Shown here one piece after another: positions 44,735-53,690 of a DNA stretch of 64,000 nt (positions within the stretch are counted from its first letter, which is position 1; each line of letters opens with the position of its first letter). Both the position numbers and the translations under genes were made by a program. The DNA lies in NCBI GenBank assembly GCA_024762925.1, contig JANTGM010000018.1, positions 17,495 to 81,494 on the forward strand, written 5' to 3'. This DNA is from Kofleriaceae bacterium (lineage in GTDB: Bacteria > Myxococcota_A > Polyangia > Haliangiales > Haliangiaceae). Below the pieces are notes generated by a model that searched no databases, was not told the DNA's origin, and worked only from the letters and a program-made list of their open reading frames with translations.

Positions 44735-46916
44735 GGGATCGAGGCTCCGCTTCGTTGCGGTTGTAGTCGATTTTACCGGATTCCTCTTCGAAAACCGGCG
44801 ACGGAGTGGGTGTAATGCCTTCATCCACCAAGTAGGCCACTCGTGTTGCCTCTTCTTGCAATGTCGAATCATCGGCAAATCCCATCTCGCCGTCGGCCTG
44901 TGCCATGATCTTGGCTGGATCGAAATCGACCAAGCTCGTAGCCTCATCGCCAAACGGGTTTGGAGTTCCGGACCGACTCATCAGAAGCTGTGCTTCCTCA
45001 GGGGAGAGGTGAGCGGTTCGCTCGTCCTCATCCTCGGCATGGGGTTCGAAGACAGGGCGCCCCTTGCGCTCGCTTGCAGCTTTCGCCAGGCCAACAATGA
45101 CGGCCTGCTTAGGCTCGCCACTGACAGCCGCTGCGGAAACATGCGATGGAAGCGGCAACGCGGCTCCAGGGCTCGGACGTCCTAGTGAAGCCTGTGCAGA
45201 CTGTTCGTAGTTGGAAAACAGGTCGTCAACTTTGTGCACCTGCGAATCCTCATCGGCTTGACGACCTCCTTCATCGCGGAGCATACGAAGAATTCTGGTG
45301 CGCTCTCCCGCGTCCAATTCGTCCCGCTTGTGCACCCGCTCGGCAGGGGCCGCATCGGCAAAATCTGAGAGTGACATACCCCTCTTGCTATCGTCACCGA
45401 TGCCAAAGAGGCTACTTGCAGAGCGTACGAATCGCCGTCCCACGCCACCCTTGGACGAACCGCGTGTGCTTTCTCGGCGCGCGGCAGGCTCTGGCCGCCG
45501 TGACACCGGCCGCCCAAAGACCTGTGCTGCAGCCTCACTCGCAATCTCTGGGCACTCTTGCGCGTCGGGCACAAACTGCCGAACGAGGGCATCGCTATTG
45601 GGCATTGGCTGCATGTGTGGACGTTCGATGTAGTGAACTCCCAGCGTGCCAAGCCACTTGATTGGAGGATCTGCACCAATCAAGACAAAGGCAGCCTCGT
45701 TGGGGTAGCGCTTCTGTGTTCCATCAGCCATCTGCAAAGTGACGGTGTCTTGACCAAACTCCACCACCTCGCTCTGCATCTTCACTTTGATGCGCCCTTG
45801 TGAAGCCCCTTGGTCTACGAGCTGTCGATTCTTGGCTTGGGCTCTATGAAAGCTCCGTCCGCGATACGACATGATGACCTTTGCCCCCGACTCGCTTAGA
45901 GCAAGAGCTGCCTCAAGAGCACTGTCGCCACCACCAACAACGCAAACGGCCCGGCCTCGATGCTCATCGGGGTCTTCGAGAAGTGATTGCACCTTGGGAA
46001 AGTTCTCACCTGGGACGCCAAGCGACCGTGGCTTGCCCCGTGTTCCCGTGGCCAAGACCACGCGTTGTGAGCGGTAGTTGCCACCAGTGGTAGCCGTCAT
46101 GAAGCTGCCATCTTGCTGCTTGCGGACGGTCTGCACGGTCTCGTGCATTCGAATCTTCACCTGACAGGTGTCAACAAGCTCTTTCCAAAGCGAAACCAAT
46201 TCTTCCTTGGTCGAATCAAAGATCGGCAAGAGCGAGAGATTTGGCGTCTCATAGGGCTCTGCCATTACGTGCTTGCCTTTGGGATAGCGGCTCACTGTCG
46301 AGGAGATGATGTTCTCCTTTTCGATGATCACGTAACTCAAGCCCCGCTGCTGGCAAGTCAAAGCGGCGCTCAAGCCACCGGGCCCAGACCCCACAATCAG
46401 AACATCTACATCACCGAGACTACCCGGAGTCGGTCTAAGTCCCGACTGCAGCATGTGCTCGATGACCGCACGCCCAAGATTGGCCGCGTTCTTTACGAGG
46501 GGCTTTCCCGCGACTTCACCGATGAGGTACTGGCCAGGTATAGCCGTTTGATATACGTCGTCAATGTCGGGCGCTTTGACCGGTGGAGGCTGTGTGCCCT
46601 CGGGAAACATCACGAGAGCTTCGGTGGGACACGCCCACATACAGGCCTCACATTGAATGCAGTCCTGAAACCGCAATACACGGCTCTTGTTTGAGATCAG
46701 ATCGAGGACGTTGGTTGGGCACACAGCAACGCATGCATCACAGCCAGTGCACCGATCATCGTTGATCGCGTGGATCAAAATGCGCGCGTGTCCAGCAGCC
46801 ACTGGCTGACGACCGCGCTTGCGGTTGGCCAACACAGACACGATAGCCATGACGGCGAGGGCCAAGCCCCCCAAAACTAAGGGCACTAAAATTGCCACCG
46901 AGCGGTATGCTAGCAA
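44706..46916 (-). CDS. Membrane-anchored ferredoxin-flavoprotein disulfide reductase-like protein
   Basis: 736 residues from TTG 46916, which has GGAG seven bases upstream (CGGAGTGCGCTTTTG); the frame is open to 47009. A transmembrane helix (VAILVPLVLGGLALAVMAIV) is followed by two 4Fe-4S motifs (CTGCDACVAVCP, CIQCEACMWACP). An FAD domain (VLIVGSGPGGLSAALTCQQR) and an NAD(P) domain (CVVGGGDSALEAALALSESG) in thioredoxin-reductase order follow, but the usual CxxC is absent, as in YpdA/Bdr-type enzymes. The last 270 residues are a low-complexity, charged, probably disordered tail. It is anchored by the N-terminal helix in the cytoplasmic membrane and could pass electrons between ferredoxin and a disulfide or quinone partner. 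Confidence 0.85.
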   Translation of the reverse strand: MLAYRSVAILVPLVLGGLALAVMAIVSVLANRKRGRQPVAAGHARILIHAINDDRCTGCDACVAVCPTNVLDLISNKSRVLRFQDCIQCEACMWACPTEALVMFPEGTQPPPVKAPDIDDVYQTAIPGQYLIGEVAGKPLVKNAANLGRAVIEHMLQSGLRPTPGSLGDVDVLIVGSGPGGLSAALTCQQRGLSYVIIEKENIISSTVSRYPKGKHVMAEPYETPNLSLLPIFDSTKEELVSLWKELVDTCQVKIRMHETVQTVRKQQDGSFMTATTGGNYRSQRVVLATGTRGKPRSLGVPGENFPKVQSLLEDPDEHRGRAVCVVGGGDSALEAALALSESGAKVIMSYRGRSFHRAQAKNRQLVDQGASQGRIKVKMQSEVVEFGQDTVTLQMADGTQKRYPNEAAFVLIGADPPIKWLGTLGVHYIERPHMQPMPNSDALVRQFVPDAQECPEIASEAAAQVFGRPVSRRPEPAARRESTRGSSKGGVGRRFVRSASSLFGIGDDSKRGMSLSDFADAAPAERVHKRDELDAGERTRILRMLRDEGGRQADEDSQVHKVDDLFSNYEQSAQASLGRPSPGAALPLPSHVSAAAVSGEPKQAVIVGLAKAASERKGRPVFEPHAEDEDERTAHLSPEEAQLLMSRSGTPNPFGDEATSLVDFDPAKIMAQADGEMGFADDSTLQEEATRVAYLVDEGITPTPSPVFEEESGKIDYNRNEAEPRSLSEVDWDLD

Positions 46917-47202
46917 AAGCGCACTCCGAGATCCGGTATTAGCGAGAGGTTGCGACCATGATAGCGGACAAAGGCTGCTACACTTGCCTACAGTGTCCAT
47001 TGCAAGCACACTGAACTTGGCGCAATGACCTGTCTCAACGAGCAGGGAACGGCGATCGAGGTTGCTTCACTGTGGGCCAACTCCCACGCAGTCCAGGGTT
47101 TCGAGCGGCACTTTGGCTGACTGCACTTCCGTGTGGACGCGTTGCAGCTCAAGGCCACATCTCAATGCGTTCAAGTCCGAGCTGCAAGCCGAGATACACA
47201 GC

Positions 47203-47256
47203 AGATTGGGACTCAGACGACCGAAGAGATTGGGACTCAGACGACCGAAGAGATTG
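47203..47256 (+). repeat. 24-bp direct repeat, 2.25 copies
   Basis: AGATTGGGACTCAGACGACC followed by GAAG forms a 24-bp unit repeated twice in tandem, with a third partial copy (AGATTG) running into the CTAG end at 47268. It is separated from the ORF of the next gene by about 120 bp. Confidence 0.8.
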
Positions 47257-47271
47257 TGAATCACGCACTAG
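47254..47271 (-). repeat. CTAG-element end
   Basis: TTGTGAATCACGCACTAG is the inverse of the family end CTAGTGCGTGATTCACAA and resembles the 27276 end. It may mark the right boundary of a divergent element that includes the adjacent 24-bp repeats; no left boundary was found. Confidence 0.55.
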
Positions 47272-47375
47272 GTGCATTGGGTTGCAGCTAAGGTTGGCCA
47301 ACGTCCGCGTTGCGCTTGCCACCTGTGGCCAGCGCAGTCACATATTGCAGTGAGTTCGACTGGTATGGTGCACCC

Positions 47376-48860
47376 ATGTCTTTGTCACGGCTCTTCCTAA
47401 AACTTGTAGCGACAACATCCCTCACCGCGCTAGCAGGCTGTCCCAGCGGTGGCGCCGCCAAGAAAATTCGCTCGGAACAACCAACGGTCACACCAAAGAG
47501 CAGTGTCTCTCCTGAGCAGTGTGATGGCAGCAAGAGCTACGACTCCCTTGTTGTCGATTGGGATCCCGAAGTTCGAGGAGATCTTGAAGTTGCAATGAAG
47601 GAAGGCGTTGCAGTGGTCGCCTACGACTGCAACTCCATCAAGCTACTGCCCGATTGCAGTCTGGATGGCAACTACGGCTTCATCGGCATGACGCGCAAAG
47701 AGAAGGTCGTGTCGATGCAGGACTCCGATGAGATTAAAGCCAACCTGCCCATGTCTGGTGTCTCGTTTCTCGCAAAGCTTGGCGGAGAGATCAAGCGAGG
47801 CACGACTCTCGATGCGGCGATGGTGATGATCGGTAAGAAAAACTCTGCTCGCAAGCGAGCGAGCCGAGACGAGCTAGAAGAGGATTGCTCTGAGGCTACC
47901 CACTTCGTTCGGAGCGCCACCCTTGGAGCCTTTGTCCTCGCGACCTCAACGGCAGCCGAAGGCAAGGTTGCAGCGAACTTCTTTGGTGAGCAGGGAGCGG
48001 GTGCTGGAAGCTCAAGTGCCGAATCGGTCCACAATAAAGACGGCAACATCGAGGACTGCAAGAACACCAAACCAGACGCCAAATCAGCTCCATCACAGTG
48101 TGGTGCGCCTCTGCGCCTACGCCTCAAACCAATCAAGGAATCGGCAGATGAGCCAAAAACGGCTCTTGCAACGATCGATGTTCCCTCATGCCCACCAGGC
48201 TTTGTCGTTACCGACGACGGTTGCGAGAAACCCAAAGATGATACGCCCTACCAATGTGACGTTGGGGACGCCTCCACCTGCGAAGCGCAATGCGAGAAAG
48301 GGCACGCGGGAAGCTGTTTCGTCTTGGGGAGCATGCTTCGCGACGGGCAAGGCGCCAAGAAAGACTGGAAGCGAGCAGCCTCACTCTTGTCAAAGGCATG
48401 TGATGAGGCGGATGCACAAGCATGCCGCGCTGCAGGCGTGATGGTCGCTGCCGGTCATGGTGTCAAGCGCGACGGAAAGTTGGCTCAGACAATGCTGACG
48501 AGTTCCTGTGATGGAGGTGACGCCCTAGGATGCGTAGAACTTGGCAAGCTCATGCTAAGTGACGAGACACTCAACGCGGGCGATGCCCAATTTGTATTCC
48601 GCAAGGCCTGCTATGGGGGCGAATATGAAGGCTGCACCTGGCTTGGCAACATGAGGCAAGAAGGCCTTGGTGGCATGAAGAGCAGCCCAAAGATCGCCAA
48701 CAAGTTCTATGAGAAGGGCTGCAAGGAAGGCTCTTCCCTGGCCTGCTACAAGCTGGGGCTCAACACAAGAGCGGGTACTGGAACGAAGAAGGACAAGACA
48801 AAAGCAGCCGAGCTCATCCAAAAGGCCTGTCAAGCTGGGCACGAGCCAGCCTGCAAATAA
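47376..48860 (+). CDS. Sel1-repeat lipoprotein
   Basis: 494 residues from ATG 47376 (the frame is open to 47310). The leader MSLSRLFLKLVATTSLTALA ends in the lipobox AGCP. The N-terminal 200 residues form a domain not recognised. From about 305, Sel1-like repeats with paired cysteines appear: AQCEKGHAGSCFVLGSMLRD, SKACDEADAQACRAAGVMVA, SSCDGGDALGCVELGKLMLS and EKGCKEGSSLACYKLGLNTR. Their two-Cys pattern is like that of the giant protein at 20564. Probably a periplasmic scaffold; substrate unknown. Its stop is 2 bp from that of the convergent HEAT-repeat gene. Confidence 0.87.
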   Translation: MSLSRLFLKLVATTSLTALAGCPSGGAAKKIRSEQPTVTPKSSVSPEQCDGSKSYDSLVVDWDPEVRGDLEVAMKEGVAVVAYDCNSIKLLPDCSLDGNYGFIGMTRKEKVVSMQDSDEIKANLPMSGVSFLAKLGGEIKRGTTLDAAMVMIGKKNSARKRASRDELEEDCSEATHFVRSATLGAFVLATSTAAEGKVAANFFGEQGAGAGSSSAESVHNKDGNIEDCKNTKPDAKSAPSQCGAPLRLRLKPIKESADEPKTALATIDVPSCPPGFVVTDDGCEKPKDDTPYQCDVGDASTCEAQCEKGHAGSCFVLGSMLRDGQGAKKDWKRAASLLSKACDEADAQACRAAGVMVAAGHGVKRDGKLAQTMLTSSCDGGDALGCVELGKLMLSDETLNAGDAQFVFRKACYGGEYEGCTWLGNMRQEGLGGMKSSPKIANKFYEKGCKEGSSLACYKLGLNTRAGTGTKKDKTKAAELIQKACQAGHEPACK

Positions 48861-48862
48861 CG

Positions 48863-49735
48863 CTAGCGAGCGCGACCAACCAGAAACGGAACAACCTGGT
48901 TCGCGGTTACCTGAGTCACAACGGCTTCAATGCATGCTTGCGACGAGTCAGAGACTTGCTGCTTTGAACTCCCGCTACTCACTGTCCCCGAGCCAGTAAC
49001 CGTCGCACTCTTTTCAACGTTCAGCGACCCACCAGCCCCAGCCCAAGGAGATAGCTTCATTTTGATTTCACAGGTCACGAACGTCTGTCGCCCCTTGCGC
49101 TTTAGTTTGAGCTTAGAAATGTTCGGAACCACCGAGTAGCCCGCCATTCCACTGCGCTTCAACTGAGAACTAGAAGGCATGCCTGTGCCAGGTGCGGTGC
49201 GAACAGAGCGCGGGGATTTTTCTTTGATCACTTGTTTGACTCGGCTCTGCAAAAGCGCTGCGGTCTTCTTTGGAAGTCGCTTGCTCACTCGTTCTGGCGC
49301 CGCAACGCCCACCATAACTCCCCTGCTCTTCCCCGCTGATGGAGATGTTGCATCGAGTTGTGCCTTCGCCAGTGCCACCTTCGCACTTGACCGAACCTTT
49401 GAGTCCCGATCGCTCTTTGAAGCTTTGCGAAGCGCCGCCAAGACTCTCTTTCGAGAGTCTTTGGAAACTCGACGCTGCATGCGCTGTCCCAAAGAGGAAG
49501 CGGCAATTCGCCGAATGTCGGGAGAGGAATCACGCTGAAGCGATCGAGTGAGTGCGCTGAGTGCTCTTGCGTCATCACTCTTCGCCAAACCCAGCGCCGC
49601 GGAAATGCGCACCTTGGCACTGCGACTTTTCGCGAGCTGCTTTGCGAGTTTCTTGATGCGATCGGCGCCCGCTTCACTAGGGGCTGCAAAGCTAACGCTC
49701 ATCGCAATGAGCGCGCATATTGACCATCGCAACAT
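48863..49735 (-). CDS. Secreted HEAT-repeat-like protein
   Basis: 290 residues from ATG 49735. The signal peptide MLRWSICALIAMSVSFAAPS precedes helical, alanine- and lysine-rich HEAT-like repeats (KVRISAALGLAKSDDARALS, DIRRIAASSLGQRMQRRVSK, KVRSSAKVALAKAQLDATSP). A serine-rich middle and a C-terminal beta domain (KLKLKRKGRQTFVTCEIKMK) follow. The repeats form an alpha-solenoid, a protein-binding surface. It lies in the envelope; partner unknown. Directly upstream (in its orientation) is the gene at 49874, 138 bp away on the same strand. Confidence 0.82.
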   Translation of the reverse strand: MLRWSICALIAMSVSFAAPSEAGADRIKKLAKQLAKSRSAKVRISAALGLAKSDDARALSALTRSLQRDSSPDIRRIAASSLGQRMQRRVSKDSRKRVLAALRKASKSDRDSKVRSSAKVALAKAQLDATSPSAGKSRGVMVGVAAPERVSKRLPKKTAALLQSRVKQVIKEKSPRSVRTAPGTGMPSSSQLKRSGMAGYSVVPNISKLKLKRKGRQTFVTCEIKMKLSPWAGAGGSLNVEKSATVTGSGTVSSGSSKQQVSDSSQACIEAVVTQVTANQVVPFLVGRAR

Positions 49736-49873
49736 ACTCTTCCATTCTATCCCGTGTGGCATTGGCACAACAAGGATTGGTTAGAGGTAAGCCCCCGTAC
49801 TTACACGGGATCCAGAGACCTCACAGTGGGGCCAGGGATCGCCCCGCCGCAAACTCGGCATTAAGAAGAATTC

Positions 49874-50587
49874 TTATGGGTAGGTAAATGATGCCTTGCC
49901 CCCGGTCTTGCCAACTGTCACCTTGGTCGACTTGAGCCCCAACTTTGGATGCCAAGCCTCAAGAGTGTAGGAGCCAGCTGGCACATTCTTGATCGAGAAA
50001 CTCCCATCGCTCCCGCTTACATCGAAGTAGGGATGATCCGTAATGGGAATGTAGCTGTGCATCCAAGCGTGCACATTGCACTTGAGTTCAAAGACCTCAC
50101 CTGCCTCACCAGTGTCGCGCTCAACAATGTCAGGCGCTCCCTTCGGCTGAGAACGGTTGAACCAAGTCTCCTTGCCAATGTAGGCATGCACATTGTGCAT
50201 TGTCTTATCCTTGTTCCGAATCGCGACCGGCTGCCCAACCATCGCACCCAGAACATGTGGCTTGTAGACACAACCGATTTGCTCGATGACGACGGGCGAA
50301 CTTGGCGCCTTGTGTTTGCCAGCTGTGCCATTCTTGATACGCACATGCACATCTTGCAGCTTCCCTTTTGTCACAATGAGCGCATCGGACTCCTGCTTTG
50401 CACCACAAGCAGCATCGCTGGACGTGTCTATGGTCTTTCTAGCTGGTGCTTTCCCCGAAAACTGGATGGTTCCCGAGATTGTGCCACTGTCCTTAGCCTG
50501 TGCTAAAGCAGGTTGACCGGATGAGGCAATGAAAGCGAGCCCACCGAGGCCCAATAGAGAAGTAGCGAGAACTAGGGATTTAAACAC
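49874..50587 (-). CDS. Periplasmic cupredoxin-like protein with Ig-like C-terminal domain
   Basis: 237 residues from GTG 50587. The leader MFKSLVLATSLLGLGGLAFI to about ALAQ is a signal peptide. Residues about 35-150 (GTISGTIQFSGKAPARKTID) form a beta domain with CGAKQESD and QIGCVYKPHVLG, and the region GQPVAIRNKDKTMHNVHAYI followed by FELKCNVHAWMHSYI looks like a plastocyanin-type copper site: His-Asn-Val-His, then Cys-Asn-Val-His and Met-His. The C-terminal part (GSDGSFSIKNVPAGSYTLEA) is a carboxypeptidase-regulatory-like domain. It is probably an electron carrier or copper-binding protein; the ligand set is inferred and was not proven. It is divergent from the acyl-CoA dehydrogenase, 204 bp away. 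Confidence 0.83.
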   Translation of the reverse strand: MFKSLVLATSLLGLGGLAFIASSGQPALAQAKDSGTISGTIQFSGKAPARKTIDTSSDAACGAKQESDALIVTKGKLQDVHVRIKNGTAGKHKAPSSPVVIEQIGCVYKPHVLGAMVGQPVAIRNKDKTMHNVHAYIGKETWFNRSQPKGAPDIVERDTGEAGEVFELKCNVHAWMHSYIPITDHPYFDVSGSDGSFSIKNVPAGSYTLEAWHPKLGLKSTKVTVGKTGGKASFTYP

Positions 50588-50737
50588 GGGTATGTACCTT
50601 CTTTGGCGGCAGATTCGTCCGACGGGATAGGCCGGCGAGAATTCACTTAGGTGCTCTATAGATCAAGTTGAAGCGCAGATCGGGAAATTTGTGTCATTCG
50701 ATTTGACGCGACGAGTCACAACGTCCAGAATACGAAA

Positions 50738-50755
50738 TGAATGAGCATTCATTCA
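50738..50755. promoter_or_regulatory. FadR-like (TetR-family) operator
   Basis: TGAATGAGCATTCATTCA at 50738-50755 contains the inverted repeat ATGAATG/CATTCAT around AG. It agrees at 16 of 18 positions with the FadR box of Bacillus subtilis as I remember it (TGAATGAMTANTCATTCA). It lies 36 bp before the acyl-CoA dehydrogenase start and is probably the binding site of a TetR-type fatty-acid regulator, released by acyl-CoA. The regulator gene is not in the window. Confidence 0.7.
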
Positions 50756-50791
50756 CTCAACCCGTGACCCTCAAGCCAGGAGAAGTACCTC

Positions 50792-52606
50792 ATGTCTCAA
50801 AACATCAATCGCTATCGCTGTGACCTTCGCGACCTTCAGTTTCTCCTTTTTGAGCAATTCGGTTTGCAAGAGATTCTCGGCAAAGGCAAGCACGCAGATT
50901 GGGGCCAAGAAGAGGTCAACATGGTCCTCTCCGAAGTCTACAAATGGGTCTGCGATGTAACCGGCCCAATCAATGAATCAGCGGATCGGGTTGGCTGCAA
51001 GTTCGAAAACGGCGAAGTGAAAACGCCTGCAGGTTTTAAGGAAGCCTGGAAGTCTCTCTATGAGGCAGGTTGGCGCGGCCTCGGTGTTGACGAGAAATAC
51101 GGCGGCCAAGGTGGTCCAAGCACTCTCGCTCTCACTGCGAACGAAATGATGAGTGGCGCGAACACCGCCTTCAACATGTATCCCGGGCTCACCCAAGGCG
51201 CCGCAGAGGTCATCGAGCACTTTGGTACCGACGAGCAAAAGAAGACATTCTGCAAGAATCTCTACACCGGCGTGTGGAGTGGAACGATGTGCCTCACCGA
51301 GCCGCATGCAGGCTCAGACGTTGGTGCCGCCACCACCAAAGCTGTCAAGCTCGACGATGGCCGCTACAAGATTGAGGGCACGAAAATCTTCATCTCTTGT
51401 GGGCAGCACGACATCACGGACAACATTATCCACATGGTCCTCGCTCGCACTCCCGGAGCGGCAGCTGGCACAAAAGGACTCAGTCTCTTCATCGTGCCGC
51501 GAGAGAGCGTAGATGGCTCTGGATACAACAACGTTGTCTGCGCATCCATCGAACACAAGATGGGCATCAACGCTTCTTCGACGTGTGTGCTCAACTTCGG
51601 CGAAGGTGGAGACTGCATCGGCGAACTCGTCGGCACGGTTGAAGGCGTCGGCATGAAGCAAATGTTCTTGCTCATGAACTTCGCCCGCATCGGTGTTGGA
51701 ACTCAAGGTCTGGGTGTGGCTGCAGCGGCCTACCAAAGCGCCCTTGAATATGCCAAGGAGCGGCTTCAGGGCCCTCATATGAAGAACTTTAAAAACCCCG
51801 AGGCCCCAAAAGTTCCAATCATCGAACACGCAGACGTTCGACGTATGCTGCTTGAGATGAAGGGTCGCACGGAAGGTATTCGCGCCCTGGTTGTCAAGCT
51901 CGGCATGCACGCAGACAAGGTTGACATCCTCGAAGATGGTGATCAGAAAACCTATGAAAAGGGCCAACTTGATCTACTGGTGCCTCTGGTGAAGGCCTAT
52001 GGATCGGACCAGGCCTACGAAGTGGCGACCACGGCAATTCAAGTCTACGGAGGAGCAGGATACCTGCAAGACCACCCGGTCGAGCAGCACTGCCGTGACG
52101 CAAAGATCTTCTCGATCTATGAGGGCACAAATCACATTCAAGCTCTCGACCTCGTCGGCCGCCAACTGGGCCAGCGCGGTGGTGCAAACTTCCAAGCCTT
52201 CCTAAAAGACATTGGAGCCTTCGTTGCGAAAAACTCTGAGAACGAGACTCTGGGTAAACACGTAAAGGAACTGGGTCAAGCGGCCCAAAGCCTTGGAGCT
52301 ACCGCGATGCGCTTCCTTGGTTGGTTCCAAGGCGGGAAAGCACAGCTTGTTCCACTGAGTGCGAACATCTTTCTCAAGATGATGTCAACCACTGCGATTT
52401 CGTGGCTCTTGCTAGAGCAAGCAATTATCGCCGAGGGCAAGCTCGCAGAACTCGCAGAGCACGATTCTGACCGGGCCTTCTACGAAGGCAAGCGCTACAG
52501 TGCAATCCACTACGCAGGCCTTGAGCTAGGACAAGTTCTCAACAACGCGAAGTACTTGGGCGAAGAGAACCAGGCACCAATGGAAATCTCGACCGCCAGC
52601 TTCTAA
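50792..52606 (+). CDS. Acyl-CoA dehydrogenase, long form
   Basis: 604 residues; the ATG has GGAGAAG 8 nt upstream. The N-terminal helices (RYRCDLRDLQFLLFEQFGL) are as in the 600-residue AcdA/DmdC-like class with an extra C-terminal domain. The FAD-dependent core shows GLGVDEKYGGQGGPSTLALT, GTMCLTEPHAGSDVGAATTK, EGTKIFISCGQHDITDNIIH, CASIEHKMGINASSTCVLNF and VYGGAGYLQDHPVEQHCRDA followed by an 'IYEGTN.IQ' sequence. The C-terminal 110 residues include the helical domain found in this class. It catalyses alpha,beta-dehydrogenation of an acyl-CoA in the cytoplasm with ETF as electron acceptor. It is probably controlled by the upstream FadR-like site; a terminator follows. Confidence 0.95.
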   Translation: MSQNINRYRCDLRDLQFLLFEQFGLQEILGKGKHADWGQEEVNMVLSEVYKWVCDVTGPINESADRVGCKFENGEVKTPAGFKEAWKSLYEAGWRGLGVDEKYGGQGGPSTLALTANEMMSGANTAFNMYPGLTQGAAEVIEHFGTDEQKKTFCKNLYTGVWSGTMCLTEPHAGSDVGAATTKAVKLDDGRYKIEGTKIFISCGQHDITDNIIHMVLARTPGAAAGTKGLSLFIVPRESVDGSGYNNVVCASIEHKMGINASSTCVLNFGEGGDCIGELVGTVEGVGMKQMFLLMNFARIGVGTQGLGVAAAAYQSALEYAKERLQGPHMKNFKNPEAPKVPIIEHADVRRMLLEMKGRTEGIRALVVKLGMHADKVDILEDGDQKTYEKGQLDLLVPLVKAYGSDQAYEVATTAIQVYGGAGYLQDHPVEQHCRDAKIFSIYEGTNHIQALDLVGRQLGQRGGANFQAFLKDIGAFVAKNSENETLGKHVKELGQAAQSLGATAMRFLGWFQGGKAQLVPLSANIFLKMMSTTAISWLLLEQAIIAEGKLAELAEHDSDRAFYEGKRYSAIHYAGLELGQVLNNAKYLGEENQAPMEISTASF

Positions 52607-52922
52607 GCGAAGCGACGACAGCTTCTGAGCGAAGCAATCGCAAGCAAACGCCTAGCCGGTACCCGAGCGCCCGCTAGGCGTTGCTGCGTTTGTACCACGA
52701 AGACCTGCCTTGAATCACGATTCGCAGGTGATGTCACCTCCAGGCGGCCTCTGTGGGCGGTTTCTCCCAAGTCCAAGAAATGGATCCGTAGGGTGGCTCC
52801 ACGAAAGTTCATGATGAAACCATGCACCTTTTCTTCGCCCGTCCACTCCGCGCCCAACGACCCAGGCAGGCCAGCCGAGGTGACCGAAACTCTCGAGGAG
52901 AGGAGACCGCAAGAAGAAGGAT
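52607..52922. other. Intergenic region after the acyl-CoA dehydrogenase
   Basis: 316 bp holding the terminator at 52647-52682. The rest (52690-52922) has no supported gene: the only opposing open frames are shadow-like. The upstream side of the spermidine-synthase-like gene contains GGAGAGGAGACCGC and AAGAAGGA, ribosome-binding-site-like purine stretches. Confidence 0.4.
52647..52682 (+). terminator. Factor-independent terminator hairpin
   Basis: AACGCCTAGC at 52647-52656 and GCTAGGCGTT at 52673-52682 form a perfect 10-bp stem around a 16-nt loop, 40 bp after the acyl-CoA dehydrogenase stop. The stem contains CTAG in both arms. A T-rich stretch (TTGCTGCGTTTG) follows but is weak. Confidence 0.6.
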
Positions 52923-53645
52923 GTGTACACGAGCCTCTTGTACTCTTGGGTCTTGAGTGAACTAGACGTACTTGAACACGCAGACACTGATATCGGCATG
53001 ATCTACCTGGGCAAGCGTCCGCGAGTGGGCGGCCCTGGATGGGTGTACGACATCATGATCGAGGGTCAGCTCCTAATGAGCAGCGTGAGCCCCGTGTCAG
53101 AGAGGCGCCTCTCGACGAGTGCAAGTACGCTGCACAAAGGGTTGGGCCCGTTGTCTGTTCTTGTTGGGGGATTGGGTCTTGGCCACACCGCACAGGCAGC
53201 TCTTGAAGACACCAGGGTTGGCAGTGTGCGTGTGGTGGAGAAGATGGAATTCATCATTGACTGGATGAGCAGAGGGCTATTGCCAGTATCAGAAGAGTTC
53301 TCAAAAGAAGAGAGACTCAACATTGTGCAGGGTGATATCTATGCAGACGTATTGGGGCCACCATCAGAGACCTACGACCTAATCCTCATCGATGTGGACC
53401 ACGCACCCGACAGCCCGCTCTCCCCAGCCAGTGCTCCTTTCTACACCGTGGAGGGGCAGATGCAGGTGGCAAAGCACCTTCGCCCAGGTGGCGTTCTGGG
53501 TGTCTGGTCTGCCTGTGACGACGAGGTCTTTGCTCAAGTCCTGGAAGAGGTCTACTCAGAGTCTCATCGCGAACATGTCGACTGGCCCGATGATGAGTCC
53601 CCAGAACTTCGCTACCACAACGTTCTGTTCTTTGCTCGGCCCTAG
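52923..53645 (+). CDS. Spermidine-synthase-like SAM-dependent protein
   Basis: 240 residues from GTG 52923; an in-frame TGA 12 codons upstream limits other starts. A short N-terminal beta-hairpin region ([13 protein letters not shown]) precedes the Rossmann core with [20 protein letters not shown], the acidic [13 protein letters not shown] and the motif [16 protein letters not shown], as in spermidine/spermine synthase-like proteins without a polyamine-binding loop. The family's reaction is unknown, and no decarboxylated-SAM site is evident. The helix block [16 protein letters not shown] ends the protein. It converges on the lipoprotein gene at 53691 with 45 bp between stops. Confidence 0.8.
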   Translation: MYTSLLYSWVLSELDVLEHADTDIGMIYLGKRPRVGGPGWVYDIMIEGQLLMSSVSPVSERRLSTSASTLHKGLGPLSVLVGGLGLGHTAQAALEDTRVGSVRVVEKMEFIIDWMSRGLLPVSEEFSKEERLNIVQGDIYADVLGPPSETYDLILIDVDHAPDSPLSPASAPFYTVEGQMQVAKHLRPGGVLGVWSACDDEVFAQVLEEVYSESHREHVDWPDDESPELRYHNVLFFARP

Positions 53646-53690
53646 ACTTTGCTCGCCTCTGTAGGAGCAGCAAGTAGCGCCACCAGCCGA

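Larger units (their letters stand above)
46917..47375. other. Intergenic region with element end and tandem repeat
   Basis: 459 bp between divergent genes. It contains the 24-bp tandem repeat (47203-47256) and a CTAG end (47254-47271), and otherwise no supported gene. It may hold an older, much changed member of the element family; similarity to the 183-bp copies is limited to the end. Confidence 0.5.

Noticed and set aside
49769..49873. Short hairpins (CCCGT/ACGGG and GGGGC/GCCCC) after the cupredoxin-like gene
   Set aside because: Stems of about five base pairs and no T tract; too weak to call a terminator.
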